From positions 470,001 through 534,000 of the forward strand of contig NZ_CP151587.1 of NCBI RefSeq assembly GCF_038396845.1: a stretch of DNA of 64,000 nt, read 5' to 3'. Shown piece after piece: positions 44,349 to 53,566 of this stretch. The DNA is from Gymnodinialimonas sp. 57CJ19 (GTDB taxonomy: Bacteria; Pseudomonadota; Alphaproteobacteria; Rhodobacterales; Rhodobacteraceae). Below the pieces are notes generated by a model. It searched no databases and was not told the DNA's origin. It was given only the letters and a program-made list of their open reading frames with translations. Position 1 is the first letter of the stretch, and the number at the start of each line of letters is the position of its first letter. The translations under genes and the position numbers were made by a program.

Positions 44349-44804
44349 CGGGGTCTCCTTTAAGGATTAAGGGTTATGGCGCAGGCCGGGATGTCGTCCA
44401 GCAAGGCCCATGGAGGGTCCGGCCGAGGCGAACCCCGGCACAGATGCGCGCAGCTACACCGAATCGCGGGCTGAGGGAACCCCTTCTGTGAAAGGCCCTG
44501 TCGCCACGCCTGCTGTTAACCAGTCCGACAGAATCACCGCGAATTTTCCAGAAATCTTGGGTATGAAGCAGCCGAGGCTTTAGCTTTCAGCAATGCCTTG
44601 TCCATAGAAATGGACCGTCAGGTGATCCGACCTGCGTTTAGGGACAGCCGGATTCGGCCACCCACCCGCGCGATCATCCAGTTTGTTGCCAGAAGGCATG
44701 GGCCCGGCCCGCCGCACAATGTTCGCGGCCCGCCACCTACTTTCACGCCCGCAACTTCAACGCCCGCTGTCAACGCCAGGACCGGAAAGCCCGAGGGATC
44801 CATC
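44349..44804. other. 456-bp region between rpsO and the RTX gene
   Basis: Divergent leader region. Open reading continues upstream of the RTX gene start to 44598, but that part is Pro/Arg-rich, begins at an ATG without a ribosome site and precedes a membrane segment, so I regard it as non-coding. No repeat or RNA gene was seen. Confidence 0.5.
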
Positions 44805-46433
44805 ATGATCGTCGCAGGAAGTCTACTTGCATTGCTCCTTATGGGGCTTGCCCTTGATGGGTTCGTGAACCCCGTCGAAGGAAGCCCTGACGATTCGTCG
44901 CCCGATGACGACCCCGGTGCGAACGATCTGGAAACACCCGAAACGGGCACCGGGCTGACAGACCTTCTGGACGCCGACGCGGCCGCGATGGACGCCGCAA
45001 ACGCCGAAGAAGAAGAGACCGCGGACGACGCCCCCGAAAGCGCCCGCGCCGAAGCGGCGGAACTTGAGGCCGCCGAAACCGCAGAGGCCACCGCCGATTC
45101 CGACTGGTCCCGGGCAGAACCTGCCGAGGACGACAGCGCCTTCGTGGAAATCAGCGCCACCGCAGACATCGAAGGCGAAACCGTCGCCTATGTGGAGTAT
45201 TTCAGCACCGACACCGACACGCTGGTGCTGGAATTTGACGGTACCGCCGAGAACGCGCCCGCCATTGATGTCGAACATGACCCGGAAGAGGACGCCACGC
45301 TGGTCTTCGCCAATGGCCTTCCCGTCACCTTGGTTGATGGCACGACCCCCCTCACAGAAGATCACGTCCGTGTTGTGATGTCTGACGCGGCCGACACCCC
45401 GGCCACATCGCCCGCGGCAACCGATGAAACAGGCGATCGCGCGCAAACGCCAGACGTGCCGCAGACTCTCCCTCTCGGCGAAACACCCTCCTCCACCGAG
45501 GGGCGCGATCCGGGCAGTGATGGCCCCTTGATCCAGATTGAAGACCCGCTCCCCCGTGCCGATGAACCCTCCGTCGTGGTGACAGAACCCGCCAACGAAG
45601 ATCCGTTGGAAGCCAATGAGCTCGACACGATTCTGGACCAGATCACCAAGGACCTTGCCGGAATTGGTGGCACCGACGAGATGCTGCAAGCCCGCGTCGA
45701 TATTGATGCGGCCTTCGGCACCGGCGGCGATGATGCCCTGACCGGCACGTTCAACAGTGATGAACTCTCGGGCGGCGATGGCGCCGGGACGCTGTATGGT
45801 GATGAAGGCAACGACACGCTGTACGCCGGTGGCGGCAATGATGAGCTTTACGGCGGCTCCGGCGCCGATGATCTGCAAGGCGAAACCGGCGTTGATTTCC
45901 TGAACGGAGGAGAGGGGAATGACACCCTCGACGGCGGCAGTGACCGTGACCTCCTGTTCGGCGGCGAAGGGGATGACGTTCTGCACGGCGGCGGCGCCAA
46001 CGACTTCCTGCAAGGGGGGCTGGGGATGGATACCCTCAACGGTGGCTCCGGTGACGATACGCTGGATGGCACCTTTGGCGAAGGCTCCAATGACCAGGAC
46101 GACGCCGATGTGCTTTGGGGAGGCTCTGGCGACGATCACATCATTCTGGGGCAAGGTGACCTTGCTGTTGGTGGCGCCGGCTCCGATACATTCACCGGCG
46201 GCTCCTACATCGAAAGCGCCGAAGTCGCGGGCCGCGTGGCAGACTTTGATCCCTCCGAGGACCGCATCGAAGTTATCTTCGACCCCTCCGTGAACCCCGA
46301 TCCAACCCTGGAAGTCCAGGATTTCGCTGACGGAAGCGGGGCGAACATCATCCTGAATGGAGAAATCATCCTCTCCGTGGAAGGCGCCCAAGGGCTCGAT
46401 CCCAATATGGTCGTCCTCCAGGCCGTCGCCTGA
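44805..46433 (+). CDS. RTX-type calcium-binding protein with N-terminal hydrophobic anchor
   Basis: 542 residues from ATG 44805 (GAGGGA 7 nt upstream). A hydrophobic N-terminus ([20 protein letters not shown]) is followed by a very acidic, Ala/Glu/Asp-rich stretch (about 25-120), a middle part of unknown fold, and about ten GGxGxDxLxGG nonapeptides (about 310-460) forming a calcium beta-roll. The C-terminal part ([16 protein letters not shown]) is the usual RTX cap. No type I secretion genes are nearby. It lies between rpsO and truB, an unusual place, so it is probably an insertion. Confidence 0.88.
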   Translation: MIVAGSLLALLLMGLALDGFVNPVEGSPDDSSPDDDPGANDLETPETGTGLTDLLDADAAAMDAANAEEEETADDAPESARAEAAELEAAETAEATADSDWSRAEPAEDDSAFVEISATADIEGETVAYVEYFSTDTDTLVLEFDGTAENAPAIDVEHDPEEDATLVFANGLPVTLVDGTTPLTEDHVRVVMSDAADTPATSPAATDETGDRAQTPDVPQTLPLGETPSSTEGRDPGSDGPLIQIEDPLPRADEPSVVVTEPANEDPLEANELDTILDQITKDLAGIGGTDEMLQARVDIDAAFGTGGDDALTGTFNSDELSGGDGAGTLYGDEGNDTLYAGGGNDELYGGSGADDLQGETGVDFLNGGEGNDTLDGGSDRDLLFGGEGDDVLHGGGANDFLQGGLGMDTLNGGSGDDTLDGTFGEGSNDQDDADVLWGGSGDDHIILGQGDLAVGGAGSDTFTGGSYIESAEVAGRVADFDPSEDRIEVIFDPSVNPDPTLEVQDFADGSGANIILNGEIILSVEGAQGLDPNMVVLQAVA

Positions 46434-46466
46434 CACGTCGGGGCCATCCGCCTCCGACGTGGCCGC

Positions 46467-46979
46467 TCAGGCCTCCCAAACCTGCAGCTGCACCTTGTAG
46501 CCGATATAAAGCGGATGCTTCGGGTGCCCTGCCTTCGACAACCCCAAATGCAGCAACTCCCGCCCCGTCCCCTTCAACAACGCCGCCACTTCCGGCCCGC
46601 GCCCCCGGTGCTCTCCATGGGTGCCCCAGGCGCAAATCACCCGGTCAGCCCAATCCAGCCCCTGCAACAGCGCGGCATCGTTTTCAGGCCCGACCGGGTC
46701 TTCCGCCCGGCGCATGTCCCTTGGATCCGTGGCGCGATAGGCAAAGATATTCAGAACCCGAAACGCCCCATAGCCAAGCGCCCGTGACCGTCTCTCGCAA
46801 CGCTCCACCGTGGGATCATTCTGAACCTCTGTCGCGGTCGATGGGTTCAACATGATGAACAACCCCCTCTCCCCGGCCTCATCCCACACACGGGTCAAGG
46901 AATAACGATAGGCCTCGCAATCGGAATAGACCGCGACCGAGGCCGCATCCCCCTTCAAATGCTGACGCTCGATCATCAT
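46467..46979 (-). CDS. DUF1643-family protein
   Basis: 170 residues. FIMLNPSTATEVQNDPTVERCERRSRALGYGAF (core region, about 41-73), NIFAYRATDPRDM and VICAWGTHG match the DUF1643 group, whose biochemical role is unknown to me. It is soluble with no signal peptide. It follows truB on the same strand after a 120-bp spacer that holds a large hairpin with a G-quadruplex motif. Confidence 0.88.
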   Translation of the reverse strand: MMIERQHLKGDAASVAVYSDCEAYRYSLTRVWDEAGERGLFIMLNPSTATEVQNDPTVERCERRSRALGYGAFRVLNIFAYRATDPRDMRRAEDPVGPENDAALLQGLDWADRVICAWGTHGEHRGRGPEVAALLKGTGRELLHLGLSKAGHPKHPLYIGYKVQLQVWEA

Positions 46980-47043
46980 TTCACCTTTTCATAAATATCG
47001 AATCCCGCGCCATCCACGCGCATCGCCCGCTCCATTGAAACGC

Positions 47044-47092
47044 CGGGCAGGGCGGCGGCGGGGTGGGTGGGTGGGCGCTGCCGCCCTGCCCG
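47044..47092. repeat. 13-bp perfect hairpin with a (GGGT)3GGG G-quadruplex motif in its loop
   Basis: Stem CGGGCAGGGCGGC (47044-47056) with its complement (47080-47092). The 23-nt loop holds G-tracts at 47060-47063, 47065-47067, 47069-47071 and 47073-47075, each separated by one T. On the truB transcript the loop is C-rich, so the G-rich strand is the template. Located 9 bp after the truB stop. Confidence 0.85.
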
Positions 47093-47100
47093 TCCCAACC

Positions 47101-48006
47101 TCACAAATTGAACACGCGCTCAGGGTGTAACTCGCCCGCGCGGTAGCGGCCCACGGCAACGGGCACGCCATTCAACGTTGCCCAAGCCAAGTCGCCATAT
47201 TCCACGTTTCCCGGCAACACGCCGCCGGGGTTGCCATTGCGCAACCTTGCTGCACCCGCCTCGGTCGCTCGCAGCTCAGGCAATGCGTGCAGCGCCATGC
47301 CCACGGGGTGCAACAACGCGTCGATCTCCTCGGACCGCGCCAGTGCCTCGACCCGGTCAAGGCCCACGGCCTCCTCTATATCAAACGGCCCGACCCATGT
47401 GCGCCGCAACCACAAGACATGGCCCAAGCAGCCCAATGCCTGCCCCAGGTCCCGCGCGATCGAGCGCACGTAACCGCCCGACCCGCAAACGAACTCCAGA
47501 TCCACATGATCGGCATCGGGGCGCCCGATCACCTTCAGGCTTTCCACATACAAATCGCGGGCCGCCAGTTCCATCTCGCCACCGCCGCGCGCAATGTCAT
47601 AGGCGCGTTCCCCATCCACCTTCACAGCAGAGAACTGCGGCGGGACTTGTTGGATATCGCCCACAAAGGCGGGCAAGGCCGCCGTAATCTCGGCATCACT
47701 GGGCCGCGCGTCAGAGGTTTCAATCACCTCCCCCTCGGCGTCATCGGTCTTTGTGGAAACACCCAGACGGACCCGGAAATCATAGGCCTTCAGATCATCT
47801 CCCATATAGGCAATGGTCTTGGTCGCCTCGCCCAACGCCACCGGCAACATGCCGGTCGCGTCCGGGTCCAAGGTGCCTGCGTGACCGGCCTTCTTGGCGT
47901 CAAAGCACCAGCGCACCTTGTTGACCACCGCGGTCGAGGTCAGCCCCGCAGGCTTGTCCACCAGGACCCAACCCGAAATATCGCGGCCTTTTTTCCTACG
48001 TGCCAT
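47101..48006 (-). CDS. truB: tRNA pseudouridine-55 synthase
   Basis: 301 residues. It makes psi-55 in the T-loop of tRNAs. Catalytic Asp47 lies in [22 protein letters not shown] and RMPHLRRT-like [14 protein letters not shown] are present; the C-terminal PUA-like tail ([20 protein letters not shown]) is typical of the alphaproteobacterial form. It follows rbfA with a DUF2233 gene between. Confidence 0.96.
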   Translation of the reverse strand: MARRKKGRDISGWVLVDKPAGLTSTAVVNKVRWCFDAKKAGHAGTLDPDATGMLPVALGEATKTIAYMGDDLKAYDFRVRLGVSTKTDDAEGEVIETSDARPSDAEITAALPAFVGDIQQVPPQFSAVKVDGERAYDIARGGGEMELAARDLYVESLKVIGRPDADHVDLEFVCGSGGYVRSIARDLGQALGCLGHVLWLRRTWVGPFDIEEAVGLDRVEALARSEEIDALLHPVGMALHALPELRATEAGAARLRNGNPGGVLPGNVEYGDLAWATLNGVPVAVGRYRAGELHPERVFNL

Positions 48007-48039
48007 CTAAGTAACCCCGTCTAAAATCAGGATGGCGGG

Positions 48040-48795
48040 CTACCCGTCGCCATGGCCTGCGTCAACCGCCCCATCCACGACGACACCCAGGATCGGCCCC
48101 ACCGGAAACCCGAGATCCGAGCGTCCAATTTCGGGCGCATAAAGGCGCGAGACTCGGCCATCGAAGTAAAGCGCGTTCGGCGTCTCCAGATAATCCCGGA
48201 AGAACCGCGCGAAGTGATGGAAGTTTACGGCTTGGTCCGAGATCACCATCCACATCCGGTCGCCCTCGGCACTCACGCCGACGCCGTTGCGTATGTTGTA
48301 GCTATCGCTGTCGCGCAGAAAGCGTGGATGCAATTCCCCGTCAATGACCAGCATCGGCCCCGATTGCGTCGCATGGCGGCAGGGCGGAGGGTTTTCCGCG
48401 AAGGTGCGGCTCTCAACAACCGCGGCTTGGCCGTCCTCCAGGCACAGCACGCCATTGGGCAGAAGGCCAAAATTACCCGGCCCGTCCGAGGTTATGATCC
48501 GCATCTCCTCTTCCCCGTTTTCCACGTAGAGCCCGACGGGGGACCGATCTTCGTGGAACATGCCCGCGTTCATGGCCACATCCAGCCGCGCCCCTTCCGG
48601 CAGAAGGCTTTCCACGCGGCCAAAGGTGCCAAGCACCTCGCCGGCTTCATCGCGCAGGAACAGGCGCACATCCGCATCGGTCAACGCGACCTCGCAGGCG
48701 GTGAATTCTGCGTCGTCAAAAAGCACCGTTTCACATTGAGCGGCGCTGATCGTGGGGGCAAAAAGGAAGGTCGCCAACAAAAGGGTGCGGATCAT
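48040..48795 (-). CDS. Phosphodiester glycosidase family (DUF2233) periplasmic protein
   Basis: 251 residues with a Sec signal peptide (about 1-18). The fold region [37 protein letters not shown] and [30 protein letters not shown] matches the NAGPA-like phosphodiester glycosidase group. Substrate unknown. Its start overlaps the rbfA stop by 4 bp (ATGA), coupling a periplasmic enzyme to ribosome assembly genes, an order I recall from other Rhodobacterales. Confidence 0.87.
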   Translation of the reverse strand: MIRTLLLATFLFAPTISAAQCETVLFDDAEFTACEVALTDADVRLFLRDEAGEVLGTFGRVESLLPEGARLDVAMNAGMFHEDRSPVGLYVENGEEEMRIITSDGPGNFGLLPNGVLCLEDGQAAVVESRTFAENPPPCRHATQSGPMLVIDGELHPRFLRDSDSYNIRNGVGVSAEGDRMWMVISDQAVNFHHFARFFRDYLETPNALYFDGRVSRLYAPEIGRSDLGFPVGPILGVVVDGAVDAGHGDG

Positions 48796-49220
48796 GCGCC
48801 CCCCTCTTCGTCATCCTCATCCCGCACCAGTTCGACATCGCGGCGCACTTCGGCACGCGACAGCATTTCGCGGGTCGCGTCCATCTGGTCGAACGTCTGA
48901 TCAATTACAAAGCGCAGGTCCGGCAGATACTTCAGCTTCAGGTCTTTGCCCAGAAGCCGCCGCAGCTCGCCCTTGTTGCGCTTCAACGCCTCGATCGCCT
49001 CGTCCTTGCCCGATCCGCCCAAAGGCATCACGTAGACCGTGGCGATCTTCAGGTCGGATGAGGTCCGCACCTCTCCCACGGTGATCGACATCGCGTTCAG
49101 GACCGGGTCATGCACCTCGGCCCGCGCCAGCACAGTGGACAATGTGCGGCGGATCAATTCACCGACCCGAAGCTGTCGTTGCGACTTGCTTGGGCCGTTC
49201 TGGTTCTTACTACGTGCCAT
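48792..49220 (-). CDS. rbfA: 30S ribosome-binding factor RbfA
   Basis: 142 residues from ATG 49220 (MARSKNQ). A KH-fold protein that helps 16S rRNA maturation, especially in the cold. Visible: [45 protein letters not shown] and [24 protein letters not shown] lies about 8 nt upstream. The acidic C-terminal tail ([14 protein letters not shown]) is common in the group. It opens the rbfA-DUF2233-truB operon. Confidence 0.95.
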   Translation of the reverse strand: MARSKNQNGPSKSQRQLRVGELIRRTLSTVLARAEVHDPVLNAMSITVGEVRTSSDLKIATVYVMPLGGSGKDEAIEALKRNKGELRRLLGKDLKLKYLPDLRFVIDQTFDQMDATREMLSRAEVRRDVELVRDEDDEEGGA

Positions 49221-49334
49221 GGCTCGAATTCCCCTTGCCCCAGAGGTAGGCCATGAACGCGTCCCCCGCAAGCTGGCGCTTTCCTGTTCGGCCAGGTTCC
49301 GTTACGACCAAGCCGGAACCGGATGGAGGCGAGA

Positions 49335-50156
49335 ATGGCCAATTCAGAAGCAAGCGTAGGCATCGCCGTGATGGGCGCATCGGGCCGCATGGGGCGAATG
49401 TTGATCGAAACGATCTCTGCCTCGGACCGGGCCCATCTGGTTGCCGTGACCGAACGGCCCGGCCACGATTGGGTCGGCGCGGATCTGGGAGAGGCCCTGG
49501 GCGGCGCGGCCAACAATGTGCCGGTGGTGGATGATCCCCTAGAGGCCATCGTGAAAGCCCAGGCGGTGATTGATTTCACCTCCCCCGAGGCGACCGTCGC
49601 CCATGCGAAGTTAACGGCGCAGGCCCGGGCCGTGCATGTGATTGGCACCACGGGCATGTCCGAGGCGGATATCGATACGCTGGACGCCTGCGCCCGCCAC
49701 GCCTGCATTGTGCGGGCAGGAAACATGAGCCTTGGGGTGAACCTTCTGGTCCGGCTGACGCAACAGGTCGCCGCCGCCTTGGACGAGGATTTCGACATCG
49801 AGGTCGTGGAGGCGCACCACCGCCACAAGGTTGATGCCCCCTCGGGCACGGCACTTATGCTTGGTGAAGCCGCCGCCGCAGGGCGCGGCGTGGCCTTGGG
49901 CGACGTGAAAGACAGCGGGCGGGACGGGATCACCGGCGCACGGACCCGGGGCGACATCGGCTTTTCCGCGATTCGCGGCGGAGATGTCGTGGGCGAGCAT
50001 GACGTGATCTTTGCCGCCGATGGAGAGCGGATCGTCCTGCGCCACCTGGCCACCGACCGCGCGATCTTCTCTCGCGGGGCGCTGAAGGCCGCGCTTTGGG
50101 GGCAAGGACGCGCGCCGGGGCACTACTCGATGATGTCGGTGCTGGGGCTGGCCTGA
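49335..50156 (+). CDS. dapB: 4-hydroxy-tetrahydrodipicolinate reductase
   Basis: 273 residues from ATG 49335 (GGAGG 5 nt upstream). Second step specific to the lysine/diaminopimelate pathway, NAD(P)H dependent. Nucleotide loop [11 protein letters not shown], substrate/catalytic [15 protein letters not shown] (His-His and Lys), and GTTGMS and [11 protein letters not shown] are clear. It faces away from rbfA. Its 3' side carries a cluster of three palindromes shared with the end of rmuC. Confidence 0.97.
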   Translation: MANSEASVGIAVMGASGRMGRMLIETISASDRAHLVAVTERPGHDWVGADLGEALGGAANNVPVVDDPLEAIVKAQAVIDFTSPEATVAHAKLTAQARAVHVIGTTGMSEADIDTLDACARHACIVRAGNMSLGVNLLVRLTQQVAAALDEDFDIEVVEAHHRHKVDAPSGTALMLGEAAAAGRGVALGDVKDSGRDGITGARTRGDIGFSAIRGGDVVGEHDVIFAADGERIVLRHLATDRAIFSRGALKAALWGQGRAPGHYSMMSVLGLA

Positions 50157-50181
50157 GGTCGCGCGCTGCCGGGGCGGGGTC

Positions 50182-50247
50182 GAAAACTCTTGCAAGAGTT
50201 TTCCCCAATCCCTTGCAAGGGATTGCGCAGATCCTTGCAAGGATCTG
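50182..50247. repeat. Cluster of three tandem perfect palindromes (CTTGCAAG core), copy 1
   Basis: Palindromes at 50182-50203 (22 nt), 50206-50225 (20 nt) and 50228-50247 (20 nt), centres 22-23 bp apart, separated by 2 nt. All centre on CTTGCAAG. The first contains AAAACTCTTGCAAGAGTTTT, found unchanged at 62404-62423. Between the convergent dapB and DUF1674 genes. Confidence 0.92.
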
Positions 50248-50261
50248 GTCCGACGGCGCAG

Positions 50262-50435
50262 TTAGAAATCGACGGCGATGCCTTTGCGCTCCCAGTCGCC
50301 GTAGCGCACGGGCTCGGGCCCGTCGCGGCCGCCAAGTTCTGTCGGCAGCGTGGCCTCTTTCGTCTTCGCGCGGCGCTCTTCCGCCTCGGCGAGGGCACGG
50401 GCCGCTTCTGGGGTCAGGTCCTTGGGATCGCTCAT
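50262..50435 (-). CDS. DUF1674 protein, succinate dehydrogenase assembly factor 4-like
   Basis: 57 residues from ATG 50435. The C-terminal block GGRDGPEPVRYGDWERKGIAVDF (here as the last 23 residues) is the hallmark of DUF1674/SDHAF4, which protects flavinated SdhA during complex II assembly in mitochondria. The N-terminal half is a Glu/Ala helix. An in-frame upstream extension to 50483 is less likely. It is not near sdh genes. Confidence 0.85.
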   Translation of the reverse strand: MSDPKDLTPEAARALAEAEERRAKTKEATLPTELGGRDGPEPVRYGDWERKGIAVDF

Positions 50436-50509
50436 GGCGGGGCCTCCGGCTTGTGTGTCATTGCCACCTGATATACGCGGCAAAGCTCTTGGAACAAGGA
50501 AATCCGCCC

Positions 50510-51742
50510 ATGAAAGCGCGTCCCGCTGCCCTAATCCTGCTTAACGCCGTCCTGAGGGATCGTCAGATCCTGGGTCAGGTCGACGTGCCTGCCGAAGGGG
50601 CCGAAGCTGCGCGGGCAAGCCGTTTGGCGCTGGCCGTTCTGCGCAATCTGGGCGCGGTGGACGCGGTGTTAAAGCCTTACACCCAACGCAAGCCACAGAT
50701 CGGGGTGCACAACATCCTGCGTCTCGGCGCGGTGGAGTTGTTGGTGAACGGTGAAGACGCCCACGGCGTCGTGAGTGATTTGGTCGGCATCTCCAAGACC
50801 CAGCCCCACACCCGCAAAGCGCAGGGCATGGTGAACGCGATTCTACGCAAGGTCGCCACGGAAGGGCCCGAAGTTTGGGCCAAGACCCAGCCGCAGCGCC
50901 TGCCACCCTGGCTCGACAAGGCGCTGCGCAAGCGGATCGGGGCCGAGGGGATCAAAGCGATCGAGGCCGCACAAGCGCAGACGCCGCCAATTGATCTGAC
51001 CCCACGCGATGCCGATTTCGCGCTGGAGGGGGCGGATGTGCTGCCGACCGGCTCATTGCGACTGCACAATCACCCGCAGGTCAGCGCTTTGCCCGGATAT
51101 GCCGAGGGCAAGTTCTGGGTTCAAGACGCCGCCGCCGCCGTTCCGGTAAAGCTGCTGGGTGACGTGAAGGGCAAGAAAGTGCTCGACATCTGCGCCGCGC
51201 CCGGAGGCAAGACCATGCAGCTGGCCGCCGCCGGGGCCGAGGTCACCGCGCTCGACATTTCTGGCCCGCGCATGAAGCGGGTGGCCGAAAACCTTACCCG
51301 GACGCAGCTTTCCGCAAGCCTCGTCACAGGGGATGCCTTTCAGCATCAAGGCACCTACGACGCCATTCTTCTGGATGCGCCTTGTTCCGCCACTGGCACG
51401 ATTCGCCGCCACCCCGATCTGCCTTTCGTCAAATCCGGCGATGAGATCGAGCCGTTGACCAAGCTGCAAATGCAGATGATCGACCATGCCCTGACCCTGC
51501 TCAAACCCGGCGGCACGCTGGTCTATTGCACCTGCTCGTTGCTGCCCGTCGAGGGCGAGTTCCAGATCAAGGCCGCCCTCAAACGGCACGACGCCCTCTC
51601 GATCATCCCAACCGATCCCACCGCCATCGGTGGCGATGCGGCTTGGGCGAGCGAAGAAGGGGGGCTGCGCCTGTGGCCGTCCTTTTGGGCGGATAAAGGC
51701 GGGATGGACGGCTTCTATATGGCCGCACTGCGCCTGTCGTGA
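50510..51742 (+). CDS. rsmB: 16S rRNA (cytosine-967-C5)-methyltransferase RsmB
   Basis: 410 residues. An N-terminal NusB-like RNA-binding domain (ALILLNAVLRDRQ to KAQGMVNAILRKV, about 1-115) is followed by the SAM-binding domain: LDICAAPGGKTMQLAA, VTALDIS, DAPCSATGTIRRHPD (motif IV Cys) and CTCSLLPVEGE (motif VI nucleophile Cys). AAGGA lies 10 nt upstream of the start. It leads the run rsmB-heparinase-like-purH. Confidence 0.95.
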   Translation: MKARPAALILLNAVLRDRQILGQVDVPAEGAEAARASRLALAVLRNLGAVDAVLKPYTQRKPQIGVHNILRLGAVELLVNGEDAHGVVSDLVGISKTQPHTRKAQGMVNAILRKVATEGPEVWAKTQPQRLPPWLDKALRKRIGAEGIKAIEAAQAQTPPIDLTPRDADFALEGADVLPTGSLRLHNHPQVSALPGYAEGKFWVQDAAAAVPVKLLGDVKGKKVLDICAAPGGKTMQLAAAGAEVTALDISGPRMKRVAENLTRTQLSASLVTGDAFQHQGTYDAILLDAPCSATGTIRRHPDLPFVKSGDEIEPLTKLQMQMIDHALTLLKPGGTLVYCTCSLLPVEGEFQIKAALKRHDALSIIPTDPTAIGGDAAWASEEGGLRLWPSFWADKGGMDGFYMAALRLS

Positions 51743-51781
51743 TATTGCCCCGCTGACCCCGCAAACAGGCAGCCCAACCCT

Positions 51782-53533
51782 ATGTCCGCACCCGTCCCTC
51801 CGTCCCCCGCAAGGCCGCGCCCGCCGCAGGGCAGGGGTGCGCGGTTAACCCATCGGTGGGCCGCCCGGGCCGCTGGCTGGGGGCCCCGGATGCAGGGTTT
51901 CCTGTGGCAACCCGAGGTGCGCTTCCCCGGCTCTGCCGCCCGCGGTCGGCAGTTGATGGCCGGTAACTTCCGCCTGGGCGGGGCGTTGATCGAAGCGCCC
52001 GATACCAGCCCTTGGGACATTGCCGCGCCCAATGATGATTTCGAAGCCGCGTTGCACGGGTTCTATTGGCTCGACGATCTGGCCGCTGTCCCTGACGGCG
52101 CGGGCCGCGATACCGCGCAGCTTTGGCTGTCGCAATGGGTAGAGCGTTACGGCAAGGGCCAGGGGCCGGGGTGGAGCGCCGATTTAACTGGGCGTCGGCA
52201 AATCCGCTGGATCACCCATGCGCTGTTCCTGATGAACGGTCAGCGCCCGCCTGAGACCAAGCTGTTCCACCGCACGCTGTCTCGGCAGACCAACTTTCTG
52301 GCGAAACGCTGGCACCGCGCCTCGCCGGGATTGCCAAGGTTCGAGGCCCTGACCGGGTTGATCTATTCGGCCTGCGCCTTGATCGGGATGGAAACGGTTC
52401 TTGATCCCGCGCTGCAAGGGTTGGCGCAGGAATGCGCCACGCAGGTTGACGCACAAGGCGGCATCGTCACGCGCAACCCCGAAGAATTGCTCGAGGTCTT
52501 TGTTCTGCTCACGTGGATCGCGCAGATCCTGCAAGAAACCGGCAAGCGGGCCGATCCGGCCGTGGATACCGCGATCTTGCGTATCGCGCCGACGCTGCGG
52601 GCCATGCGCCATGCCGATGGTAGCCTCGTGCGGGCCCACGGTGGCGGGCGTGGCGCGCCGGGGCGCCTGATCGGAGCGCTGGTGCAATCGGGCGTCCGGC
52701 CTGCGAGGATCAAGGGCTTAGCCATGGGCTATGCCCGCATGGCCTCGGGCCGGGTGACGGTGATCGCCGATGCCGCGCCGCCAATGATGGGACCGGGATC
52801 AACCAATGCCCACGCGGGCACCTTGGCGTTTGAAATGGCCTCGGCCAATCACCCCGTTATCGTGAACGCGGGCTCTGGCGCGGCGTTCGGGGCCGACTGG
52901 CGGCGGGCCGGACGGGCAACGGTCAGCCATTCCACCGTGTCGCTTGAGGGATATTCCTCGTCCCGGTTCGCTCACAAAGCCTCAGACGTCCCGCCCGAGC
53001 GGCAGGGTTTTGCCGAAGGGCCGACCGATGTGTCGATCCAAGTGTCGGAAATCGCCGGGGGAGAAGGCATCGTGCTGTCCCACGACGGCTGGCGACGCAC
53101 CCATGGGCTGGTGCATTTGCGGTCCCTGACGTTGGAAGACAACGGCAACCTGTTGCGCGGCGAAGATGGGTTGGCGGCGCTGGACGGCGATGACCGCAAC
53201 CGGTTCACCCGGGTCAATCGCAACCTGCCCTCGGACGTGGGCCTGCGTTTTGCCGCAAGGTTTCATTTGCACCCCGATGTGGTGGTGGAATTGGACATGG
53301 GCGGCGCGGCGATCTCGCTGACACTGCCCACCGATGAGGTCTGGGTCTTCCGCCACGGCGGCGAGGCCGAGATGTCGATCATGCCCTCGATTTATTTCGA
53401 CGACACCCGCCTGAGGCCCCGCGCGACAAAACAGATCGTTTTAACGTCTCGGGTCAGGGGGTATGGAGCGGCTGTCAGCTGGTCCATCGCCCGCCCCTCT
53501 GCGTTGCTGCCAGCCCCAGACCTGTCCTTGTGA
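51782..53533 (+). CDS. Heparinase II/III-family protein
   Basis: 583 residues. A long alpha-helical toroid part (LWLSQWVERYGKG to RAHGGGRGAPGR) is followed by a beta-sandwich domain (STNAHAGTLAFEMASANHPVIVNAG; RATVSHSTVSLEGYSSSRF) as in Hepar_II_III lyases, which cleave acidic polysaccharides. It lacks a clear signal peptide, and its substrate in roseobacters is unknown. The conserved place between rsmB and purH suggests a housekeeping envelope role (inference). The exact start is uncertain; the first 30 residues are Pro/Arg-rich and the next ATG is at 51890. Confidence 0.87.
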   Translation: MSAPVPPSPARPRPPQGRGARLTHRWAARAAGWGPRMQGFLWQPEVRFPGSAARGRQLMAGNFRLGGALIEAPDTSPWDIAAPNDDFEAALHGFYWLDDLAAVPDGAGRDTAQLWLSQWVERYGKGQGPGWSADLTGRRQIRWITHALFLMNGQRPPETKLFHRTLSRQTNFLAKRWHRASPGLPRFEALTGLIYSACALIGMETVLDPALQGLAQECATQVDAQGGIVTRNPEELLEVFVLLTWIAQILQETGKRADPAVDTAILRIAPTLRAMRHADGSLVRAHGGGRGAPGRLIGALVQSGVRPARIKGLAMGYARMASGRVTVIADAAPPMMGPGSTNAHAGTLAFEMASANHPVIVNAGSGAAFGADWRRAGRATVSHSTVSLEGYSSSRFAHKASDVPPERQGFAEGPTDVSIQVSEIAGGEGIVLSHDGWRRTHGLVHLRSLTLEDNGNLLRGEDGLAALDGDDRNRFTRVNRNLPSDVGLRFAARFHLHPDVVVELDMGGAAISLTLPTDEVWVFRHGGEAEMSIMPSIYFDDTRLRPRATKQIVLTSRVRGYGAAVSWSIARPSALLPAPDLSL

Positions 53534-53566
53534 AGACCACGGGGACGCTGCCTTGAAGGATTGCCC

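Noticed and set aside
44598..44804. N-terminal extension of the RTX gene
   Set aside because: Open but Pro/Arg-rich, without a ribosome site, and it would bury the hydrophobic N-terminus.
44823..46436. A 537-codon open frame opposite the RTX gene
   Set aside because: Antisense to clear calcium-binding repeats; its low-complexity Val/Gly/Ile sequence mirrors them.
50182..50247. CRISPR array
   Set aside because: Units are perfect palindromes with 2-nt gaps and no unique spacers; no cas genes are present.
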